Shown: one piece after another, positions 7,778 to 14,652 of the stretch
Layout of the letters: each line of letters starts with the position of its first letter
How positions within the stretch are numbered: the first letter of the stretch is position 1
Assembly (NCBI GenBank): GCA_016098155.1
Contig: JAAAJB010000750.1
Span: 1-14,652 of the forward strand
Direction of reading: 5' to 3'
Origin: Actinomortierella ambigua
Taxonomy: Eukaryota > Mortierellomycota > Mortierellomycetes > Mortierellales > Mortierellaceae
DNA length: 14,652 bases
The notes under the pieces: model-generated
Seen by the model: the letters and a program-made list of their open reading frames with translations, nothing else
The model's database searches: none
What the model was told of the DNA's origin: nothing
Position numbers and translations under genes: made by a program

Positions 7778-10700
7778 ATGAGCTTCTTCGGCAGCACCCA
7801 GGGTCCAGGAGGAAGCTCTCCTGGCTCTGGTCAGAGCAATCCTAACAGTAGTGCCAACAGCTGGGGAAGCTTCCTCAAGCAGGGTCTGTCCCAGATCGAA
7901 TCCAAGCTTGACAAGGTGCTCGACATGCAGGTCCCCACCGGCGGCTCCCTCTCAGCCTTTTCGCCACAGTCAATGTCGGCACTGCTTTCTTCTCCCGAAG
8001 GCCTTCAGCAGGGTGGAGGCGAAAAGGCAGGCAGCGCTGCTATTCGAGGATCGACTGATTCCAGGCGGAGTAACGTTGAGAGATCGGCAAGGCCCTTGAA
8101 TGACAATGATCATGATCATCAGCAGCAGCCGCAGGGCGCTGGATCAGCAGATGCCGCTGAAGGTTCATCGAGCCGTTCAGCCTCACCCAACCCCGGTATG
8201 GGTCTGCCGAAAACAGGGTCTGCCCGACAAAGCCAGGATCTCAGCAAGTCTACCAGCCTACGCCAGGCAGCGCAACAGCATGCAGGAGGAGACGGAGGCG
8301 GACGGGTTTCGACGTCGGGAGACTCTGGATCGCGTGTCCGCCCTCAATCAGTATCCGTGGAAGTCGACCCCGTGACGGGCATGGTGACGGCTGCCCCTGT
8401 ACTTCGGGTTATGAGTCCATCACCTTTGCCATCCGCTGGCACATCACCGGCATCAGCAGCAGCTGCTGCTGCTGCTACCGCAGCTGCTGCTCATCGTGAG
8501 CGACTAGAGAATCGCATGCGAGGCATCTTTAAGAAGCCTGCTGCCTCCGCGACATCACCTGGCTCTAATTCTAATACTGGTACTGTCCGTTCATCAACAG
8601 AGGGCCAATCATCCGCCACGGCGCCATCTTCCGCCTCGCCCTCTACCTCCGCCACACCATCGAGGATAGAGTCGCCAGCACCTGCATTGACGCCACAAAA
8701 AGGTCTACAAGCATCGAAAGATGAAACAACAGAGCAGCAGCAGCAGCAACAATTGATGGCAACTTCACCAGAATCTGTCGCAAGCGATGAGGGCGATCAC
8801 CTCCACAATAATATCAATAATAATAACGACAACAATGACCACACACCCATGATCGCAACAAGGGATTCAGCAAGTAACAAGGAGGACGAACCGACCATCA
8901 AAAGCAGTGTCCATAAAGAGGCATCCATTACCAGTGGCAAGGACGTCGAGTCGAACAAGGGTGGTGATGAAGACATCCAAGAGTCGTGCTCAACCGCGCC
9001 GGAGGCATCCGTGCCGCAGGTCGAACTGGCTGATGTAGACAACTCGCCGACTGAAACACCTGTCGCTGCTGAGAAGGATCTCCAGGATGATGCTGAGACG
9101 GAGAAGGAAGGCGAAGAAGAGGACAAGGGGGATGTGGCGGCGGCGGTAGTTTCCGATACTACGGTAGCTGAACAACAAGTACAGAAAGACAACGAGCCGT
9201 TACGGACAAAGGAACAGGAGGATCGGAATGCCGTGCAAGACGATGTCTCTGTAGATAACGAAAACTTGCCTCAGCAAGAATCAGCCGCGCCAAAAGATGT
9301 CAAGGAAGAAGAAGAGCTTTCCGTCTCGGTATCAACGGAGGATAAACCGCTATCTACAGCGAGCGTGGAATTGTCGGCGCCAGAGGAGGCGTCCGTGGAA
9401 CCGACACAAGATAGCTCATCAAGCGAGGCAGAGGGGGAGGAGGAGAAGGCGAAGGTGGAAGAGGTGGACAAGTCGCCATCGGAGGAAAAGGAAACCAGTG
9501 CAGTATCGTCCCACGAAGACCACTCGACACCTGCCATGGCACAAACGGCAGCCAGCTCAACAACATCCACCACCATACATCCGGCGGAAGCTCATCTCGT
9601 CAAGGTGATTGAGCAACGGGAAGAACAGCTGTTCAAGGTGATGCAGGAACATTCACAATTGATAGAACGCCACCGTGATCTGGAGGATGCCAAGATAGCG
9701 GAGCAGCAGCTGTTGAACAACAAAATTTCAGGGCTTGAGGGCATTATCGAACAGCAAAAGAAGGAGCTCGACATGGCTCGGTCTGCAGCAGCGACTACCG
9801 CAGGCACACCCAAATCTACACAGCGGACCTTGGATGAGCAGAAGAGACTGTTGGAAGAAAAGGACGAGCAGATCCGTGGACTTCTCGGAGAAGGTAATAT
9901 AGTCTGTCGGCGAACATGAATTCTACAGCCTTTTTATTTATTATTTATTAACGGGAGCTTTTATTTTCCTTTATATTACATACTCGATGCTTCTGGGATA
10001 TCCTAGGTGAAATCCTGTCGAAAAAGGAGTTTAAGAATTTGACCACGATCAAAACACTTCGTGCAAAGAACATTGAATCCGAAAAGGCTCAGCAGGACTT
10101 GCAGCAAAAACTGGAAAAGACTCAGGCCAACTACATGGAGGCACAGGCGAAAGTCAGTCGGTTGACAGAGGAGCAACGTCAGCTCAATGGTACGGTGACA
10201 CTTACAGAAAGCAATCCATGGCGTGCCATCTAGAAATTCCCAACTATCTTTGTATGGCTCACATTTCCTCCTCCCCCCCCCCTACTCTCCTCCTCCTCCC
10301 CCTTCCACACATGACGCCGTTCTAGATATGGTACGATCACTGACGGAACAAAACAACCGGCAGAGCAAGCAGATCAGCAAGCTGGAGAGCGACATAAATC
10401 AGATGCGAGAGGACAAAGCCAACCTACAGTTGGGTCTAGACAGAGCATGGCAGGAACTTGAAGATGCACGCAAGGCCTCGAATGAGATGTCAGCCCAAGC
10501 ACAGCAAGCCGCGGTGGAGCACGAGCGCAAGGTGAACGAGGAGCTGCAGGAAGAACTGGCATCGATCCAACGGGAGCACCAGTCACTGGTGGCCCAGTTG
10601 AGACAAGAGATTCAAGATTTGCGCGTCAGCCTGTCGAACAGGGACGAGACGGCAGGCGAGCTGGAGGACCAACTGAGGGCAGAGATTCAGGGTCTGCAGT

Positions 10701-12107
10701 GGCGACTGGAGCAGACAGATGGCGATGCCTATGAGATGCAGGAAGCCATTGAGGAGGCCCGTCGGCCGCTCCAGCGGCAACTTGAGAGCATTCAAGCCCA
10801 GCATTATGCCTCGACACGCAATTGGGAGCGGATAGAGAAGCAGCTCACCGGCCGTGTGCATGATGCTGAAGATGATCTTCTCAAAGCTCAGAGCCGAGAA
10901 AAGGCTGCAAAAGAAAAGCTTGATTCGATGGTAGGATTTTCTCTCCCTCTTTCTCTCGCTTTTATTGATCGATTTGGCACAACACTCTTTTTTTTTTTCC
11001 TCTAACATTTTTTTGTTTTTGGCTGTACGACATTAGAAAACACAAGTGGTCGGATTCGAGGCGAGGTTAGACACGTTGCGTTCGGCGGATACCCAATTAC
11101 GCACAGAGCTGAGCGCGACCAAACGCCAATGCCTTGAAAAGGACGAAGCTCTGAGGGCTGCTCAAGCGGAGCTGACGAAAGAACGGCAGCTCCGCGAACG
11201 CTCTATTGAGGAAGCCAAGGAGGATGAGAGTCGACGTAGTAAACTAGCCCTACAGGACGAAATGGAGAAGCTCAAGATGAGGGTCAAGCAGCTGCAACAG
11301 CAATTGGCGGCGAAAGAAGAGCAGGCGCAACAGCAACAGCAACAGCAGCACCAGCACCAGCAGTCGTGGGTGCAGGACCGTCTGCGACGCGAGTCTTCAA
11401 GCTCTATCAACACGCCGAATGGTGGCGGTGTCCAAGGCTTTGTCCCCGAGCGGTCAAGCTTTGACTCTACCACTGGGTCGGTCGACGGTGTGGCCCTGTC
11501 CAGAAGCAACTCGATGATAGGTATGATGGCGGCGTCATCTTCAAAGATGCTGCCATCATCGCCGCCTCCAATGGGCTCCCCTTCACTCTTGGGATTGAGT
11601 GGTGCCAGTGGATCGGGCAGCCCTGCAGTTGCGATCGAACGCCTGAGTTCGATGGTCCGGCATCTGGAGGGCCAAGTGGCCTTCCTCAACGAGCAGGTCC
11701 GAACAAGTAGCAAGCACAAAGGTGAGAGATCTTCGTTGTGGACCTTTTTGCTTTGAGTTGGGTTTGGGTTGAACAGTTATAATTTTTCATCTTACCACCG
11801 TATGGCTAAAACTCTGGTTTGATTTTTTTTTCTTTGTCATTTCGATGCAGACGATCTCTCGGAAGAACTTGTCAAGGTGTCGGTGGAGTTGGAGAGCCTG
11901 CAGGAAGCAGCTACCCGTGTGCCGGCGCTAGAACAAGAGCTGAAGCAGCTCGAAGGGCGCCATGCTGCAGCCCTCGAGCTTCTCGGAGAAAAAACGGAGG
12001 AAGTGCAAGAGCTGAAGGCTGACCTGGCCGATGTCAGGGAGGCATATCGTGACCAGCTTAACGAGCTGCTGGGTCAGTTAGAGGGATATCGAAAGAACGC
12101 TGCCTAG
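7778..12107 (+). CDS. TMF1: TMF1/Sgm1-like Golgi coiled-coil protein, five exons
   Basis: Exons 7778-9893, 10007-10189, 10326-10930, 11037-11721 and 11851-12107 splice in frame to 1281 residues, stop TAG 12105-12107. All four introns (113, 136, 106 and 129 nt) are GT-AG. The N-terminus begins MSFFG, and residues 28-50 contain a conserved-looking helix (SFLKQGLSQIESKLDKVLDM) as in TMF1 and yeast Sgm1. Residues up to about 600 are disordered, with Ser/Ala, Gln and Asn runs and an acidic Glu-rich part. From about 603 the protein is coiled coil, including GEILSKKEFKNLTTIKTLRA at the exon 1/2 junction and the MVRSLTEQN region. It ends with the TMF TATA-binding-type C-terminal domain, DDLSEELVKVSVELESLQ and ALELLGEKTEEVQEL (about 1197-1260). 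In animals and yeast these proteins sit on the Golgi, bind Rab6-type GTPases and capture vesicles; the name refers to an early report of TATA-element binding. The frame is open upstream to about 7649, but without an ATG. Confidence 0.95.
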
Positions 12108-12201
12108 GCTACAAATATTTATTTTTTGTCTACATAACTATTTGAAACACGAACAACACCAACCAAACCTGCAAAACACCACATGTCTCATTTGAAGCTT
12201 C

Positions 12202-12208
12202 TATAAAA
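12202..12208 (+). promoter_or_regulatory. TATA box of the 172-aa protein gene
   Basis: TATAAAA, 60 nt before the ATG and only 95 nt after the stop of the TMF1-like gene. The upstream gene's polyadenylation site and this promoter must therefore overlap or nearly touch. Confidence 0.65.
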
Positions 12209-12267
12209 AGTCGCAACTCTATCCACAACGCTTAATCCCCCACCCCCGCCCCACACACTCATTCTAC

Positions 12268-12786
12268 ATGAAATTAATCCACGCCTTGTCAGAACGGAGC
12301 AAGAAGTTGGTGCGAAGGCTGTCATTTTCCATGCAAGATACAGATGGAGCAGACCCATTACTGTGCGGCGATGTCGAGATTGGACGTACGGCGCCACCCT
12401 CGTTTGAGGAATGCATGAATATGGATAGGGACATAGGCCTTGACGTCGACATTCCGCCACTACCACCACCACCGCCGTATTCTCTGGATCCCACCTGGTC
12501 CACGGAATCTGTCGTCTCGGCAGTCTCCACCGCTGGTAGAGCTCCTGGCGGTAGCAGGACCCGCTCGTCTTCATTTGTCGAATCTGGTGATGATCCTATG
12601 GAGAGTGTACTAGAGTACTGCCGAATAAGCCAATGGAGCGGCGGTAGTGGTGATGGGATTCAAAACGCTCAGCACCGTCGTAGCCCAAGCCCACATGAAG
12701 TTGTCCATAGCCTCATGAGACGAGGGATGGTGGAGGGCAGTGGCGGCCTGAACGGTATTGGAATATTCATGAACTGGATGCTCTAA
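12268..12786 (+). CDS. Unrecognised 172-aa protein with PPPY and RRLSF motifs
   Basis: Single open frame from ATG 12268 to TAA 12784-12786, with a TATA box in front. I recognise no family. The N-terminus is strongly basic and helical (MKLIHALSERSKKLVRRLSF); RRLS at 16-19 is a protein kinase A-type site. Residues 42-48 (APPSFEE) and 63-72 (PPLPPPPPYS) are proline-rich; PPPY at 68-71 fits a WW-domain ligand, as in adaptors for Rsp5/Nedd4 ubiquitin ligases. A second basic-serine site follows (RTRSSS, 97-102). The C-terminal third is Gly/Ser-rich. There is no signal peptide or clear membrane helix. A regulated cytosolic adaptor is possible, but this is inferred from short motifs only. Codon composition, a stop-free frame and the promoter support a real gene. 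Confidence 0.75.
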   Translation: MKLIHALSERSKKLVRRLSFSMQDTDGADPLLCGDVEIGRTAPPSFEECMNMDRDIGLDVDIPPLPPPPPYSLDPTWSTESVVSAVSTAGRAPGGSRTRSSSFVESGDDPMESVLEYCRISQWSGGSGDGIQNAQHRRSPSPHEVVHSLMRRGMVEGSGGLNGIGIFMNWML

Positions 12787-13290
12787 GCAAATACTGTACA
12801 TGTAGACTTTTTTTAGTTAGTATTCATAAAAATGTACCAGGTTCCCTCTCCCCCCCCCCTTTTGACCCCAGGACTGAGAGGAACATGAAAGACAAAAAAA
12901 AAGTGTCAAATCGGAGTGGGGGTTGTGGGAGGGGGGAGCCCGCACGCGACGTCTGAGAACCCGTGGCGGCAACGCTTGATCACAGTTCTACATGAAACAC
13001 AGCCTCTTGTGCGCAAGGTATCAAGAGGCAATGTTCGCAACCTCGCCTCGGTAATCAAACAACATGCCGCATTGACAAAAGATAATGAATGCGTATCGAC
13101 ATGCACAATGCGAGTACTTTGCAAACGTACAAAAATGACGCATTGCATGGCATTTAAGCTTTTTTTTCTCTCTCTCTCTAGACCTATCTCTCTATCTCTG
13201 TTTGATTTGTGGGTGCGTGCTGACAAACTTGGGTGAAAGCTTAGATAAACGTCGCCGCAGGAGGGGCAATGCCCATGCGTACAGAAAAGA
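12787..13290. other. Spacer with homopolymers, CT repeat and a CGCATT cluster
   Basis: No coding frame is convincing. After the stop come CATAAAAATG near 12825, a C10 run (12850-12859) and an A9 run (12894-12902), probably 3' flanking sequence. The distal half contains the CGCATT cluster described separately, then a CTCTCT repeat (about 13168-13200) and the upstream region of the 77-aa gene. Confidence 0.6.
13068..13148. promoter_or_regulatory. Cluster of CGCATT/AATGCG elements
   Basis: The hexamer CGCATT occurs four times in 80 nt in both orientations: 13068-13073 (+), 13088-13093 (-), 13107-13112 (-) and 13139-13144 (+). Three copies extend to CGCATTG. The last two form an imperfect inverted repeat (ATGCACAATGCG … CGCATTGCAT). 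The cluster lies about 145-225 nt upstream of a TATA box, where fungal activator sites usually are. The binding protein is unknown. Confidence 0.4.
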
Positions 13291-13297
13291 TATAAAA
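13291..13297 (+). promoter_or_regulatory. TATA box of the 77-aa protein gene
   Basis: TATAAAA (context AGATATAAAAGAG) about 165 nt before the ATG, followed by a CT-rich leader with a T10 run (13410-13419). The T10 and the A6 that follows it could fold into a short hairpin near the start codon. Confidence 0.65.
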
Positions 13298-13459
13298 GAG
13301 TCGAGGGGGGAGGGTACAACTCATCTACCATAGCAACTTGCTTAACATCCTATTCCCTCACTCGCTCACTCCCTCCCCTCATCCACTGAAGACCTACCAC
13401 CACCCATCCTTTTTTTTTTCAAAGAAAAAAACGCGTCAATCCCAAAACTATCACATACA

Positions 13460-13693
13460 ATGGCTATCCTGTTCAAGTCCTCTTCGTCGGCTGCCGCTCG
13501 CAAGCCCGCCTCTGTCACAAGCGCCCAGACCAACCAGTCTTCTTCTTCATCCATGGCCTCGCACGATGCACGGTCCGCAAGAAGCCATCCTCATAGCTTT
13601 GCAGGCATGACCCAGACCGACATTCTCTTCTCGCTCATGCCAGTCTATGGTGGATACCGCGTTGTTCTTCCTGATGGTGAGGCGACTCACTAA
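13460..13693 (+). CDS. Small basic Ser/Ala-rich protein, 77 aa
   Basis: ATG at 13460 in the context CATACAATGGC, stop TAA 13691-13693. The protein starts MAILFKSSSSAAARKPAS, has Ser, Ala and Arg rich sequence to about residue 48, then a more ordered end (MTQTDILFSLMPVYGGYRVV). A TATA box and a CT-rich leader precede it, as for highly expressed fungal genes. The opening (MA, then F-K), the Ser/Thr-rich middle and an MT-led helical end resemble the 63-aa protein encoded convergently at 14402-14593. The similarity is weak and may only reflect composition. No family function is known to me. GGTGAGG near 13679 could be a donor that would change the last residues, but I prefer the plain frame. Confidence 0.7.
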   Translation: MAILFKSSSSAAARKPASVTSAQTNQSSSSSMASHDARSARSHPHSFAGMTQTDILFSLMPVYGGYRVVLPDGEATH

Positions 13694-14251
13694 AAAGAAC
13701 ATTCACGCATGCATTACACATCACACACATACTCTCCCTCTCCTTCTCAGCATCATTATTGTATTTTCATAACTCCTTCTCAGCATTGTATTTGTAAACA
13801 TATAAAAAGTCAATTCGCATCTTTAAAGAAAACGAACAGGAATTCTTTGACCATTGTTTTCGTGTCGTCTCACATATTGAAAAAATGATTGGATGAAAAA
13901 CATGATAGGGTGCTTAGCAGCACATACCGGCTATATTACCAAGTACAAATGCTCTAGGCAGTACGAGAGGATTGCTGCGTGCGCGTGGAGGGTGGGGAGA
14001 TGCATCCATTGTTTGAAAAAAACGTTCTTTTTTTGGTGAACAAGATTGTGAATTCGAGGAGTGATGAAAGAATCGTGGATGAAATAAAAGAAAAGGCCAG
14101 GGGCGACTGAAGAGAGAGAGAGAGCGCGTGCTCGCGCGGTAAAGAAGAAAAATAGATAGATTACCTCGCTAGAAGGGGGATGAAGGAGTTTACTTTGAAA
14201 ACCATGGCCATCCGGAGAGTCAGATATGTGTCGTGAAATGCCAATGATGTT
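13694..14251. other. Convergent intergenic region
   Basis: 3' flanks of the two small genes. It contains an imperfect direct duplication (CTCCTTCTCAGCAT at about 13740 and 13773, each followed by TTGTATTT or a near copy), CATATAAAAAG at about 13800, AAATAAAAG near 14085 and a GA repeat (about 14111-14124) next to a GCGCGTGCTCGCGCG segment. No convincing coding frame is present. Confidence 0.6.
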
Positions 14252-14257
14252 TTTATT
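14252..14257 (-). terminator. Polyadenylation signal of the 63-aa protein gene
   Basis: AATAAA on the minus strand (plus strand TTTATT), about 145 nt past the stop codon of the minus-strand gene. Position and sequence are typical. Confidence 0.55.
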
Positions 14258-14401
14258 ACAATGAAGAGTGTACAAGAATGAGTGCAGTGGATTGGAGTAT
14301 TAGAGTGCCTCGCTCGATAGGAGGGAGGTTAGATGCAAAAGGAGAAGGGTATCGCTAAAGAGGTTTCTGAGGAAAAGCGTTGCTTTGTAGGGAGGGGTGG
14401 T

Positions 14402-14593
14402 TTACAGCACCGAGGCCATCGAGGTAGCGGATCCACCGAGATAGCCATTCTTGAGGAGCTCCTCCAGGGCCTGCTCAGGAGTCATCTTGTTCTGGTTGGA
14501 GGGCCGCGAGGCTTGCATCGACGAGCGAGGGGTCTGCGCAGGAGAGGGAGCAGCCGAGGCAGTCTTGTTCTTGTTGAGCTTGAAGAAGGCCAT
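14402..14593 (-). CDS. Small basic Ser/Thr-rich protein, 63 aa
   Basis: Start codon at 14593-14591, stop TAA at 14404-14402. It begins MAFFKLNKNKTASAAPSP, continues with Ala, Ser, Pro, Thr and Arg (PAQTPRSSM), and ends with a predicted amphipathic helix and Gly/Ser tail (KMTPEQALEELLKNGYLGG, then SATSMASVL). There is no signal peptide. From memory, short proteins of this layout (basic start, TPRSSM-like centre, KMT-led helix) recur in Mucoromycota genomes as hypothetical proteins; I know no function. Purine bias on the plus strand upstream (14594-14652) means a CT-rich leader for this gene. The gene is convergent with the 77-aa gene. Confidence 0.8.
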   Translation of the reverse strand: MAFFKLNKNKTASAAPSPAQTPRSSMQASRPSNQNKMTPEQALEELLKNGYLGGSATSMASVL

Positions 14594-14652
14594 TGTTGAT
14601 TGGAGTGTTTGGTTGGTGGGCTGGAGGGTAGAAGGTGTTGTAGAGAGAGGAA
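14594..14652 (-). promoter_or_regulatory. CT-rich 5' leader of the 63-aa protein gene, cut by window end
   Basis: Read on the minus strand, this is C- and T-rich with ACC/AAC triplets and lacks an ATG before the start codon; the context directly before the start is CAACAATGGC. The core promoter lies outside the window. Confidence 0.5.

Noticed and set aside
13679..13750. Possible intron at the end of the 77-aa gene (GTGAGG … TTCTCAG)
   Set aside because: Splicing gives a longer tail with no better sequence; the plain stop at 13691 is simpler.
1..14652. tRNA, rRNA, CRISPR array, bacterial operon or defence cluster
   Set aside because: No such structure was seen on either strand; the genes are intron-bearing with separate promoters.

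Overview
The window looks like nuclear DNA of a filamentous fungus, most likely an early-diverging one (Mucoromycota, probably Mortierellomycotina). The main genes carry short GT-AG introns of 106-325 nt, several promoters have TATA boxes or long CT-rich leaders, and spacers are full of GA/CT microsatellites and homopolymers. The gene content also fits: Sel1-repeat proteins, an HSPA12-like Hsp70 ATPase, a TMF1/Sgm1-type golgin and very small basic Ser/Thr-rich proteins. The lineage is an inference from these traits; no rRNA or tRNA gene is present to settle it.

Layout, left to right. 1-422: 3' end of a Sel1-repeat gene whose 108-bp repeat units are still alike at DNA level. 423-3770: gene-poor. 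It holds a tentative plus-strand gene or gene fragment (about 1055-1859) ending in a serine/proline-rich exon with a SUMO-interaction-like motif. Facing it is a broken minus-strand relic (about 1840-2430) of a XPG/FEN-like PIN-domain gene, recognised by an E-x-E-x-D block followed by an IDSDLL block in different frames. 3770-5250: about 1.5 kb of promoter/leader DNA dominated by a homopurine tract that switches to a homopyrimidine tract just before the next gene. 5251-7482: three-exon Hsp70-like ATPase gene, 561 aa. 7778-12107: five-exon gene for a 1281-aa TMF1-like Golgi coiled-coil protein. 12268-12786: small intronless gene for an unrecognised 172-aa protein with a PPPY motif. 13460-13693 (+) and 14402-14593 (-): two convergent genes for small proteins of 77 and 63 aa that may be distant relatives.

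Each gene appears to have its own promoter and there is no sign of an operon, gene cluster or defence system. The roles (protein scaffolding, chaperone-like ATPase, Golgi tethering) do not add up to one pathway. I did not find a convincing new multi-gene system. The points most worth a second look are the nuclease-like relic, the SIM-bearing ORF beside it, the small-protein pair, a cluster of CGCATT elements upstream of one of them, and the purine/pyrimidine switch at the Hsp70-like promoter.
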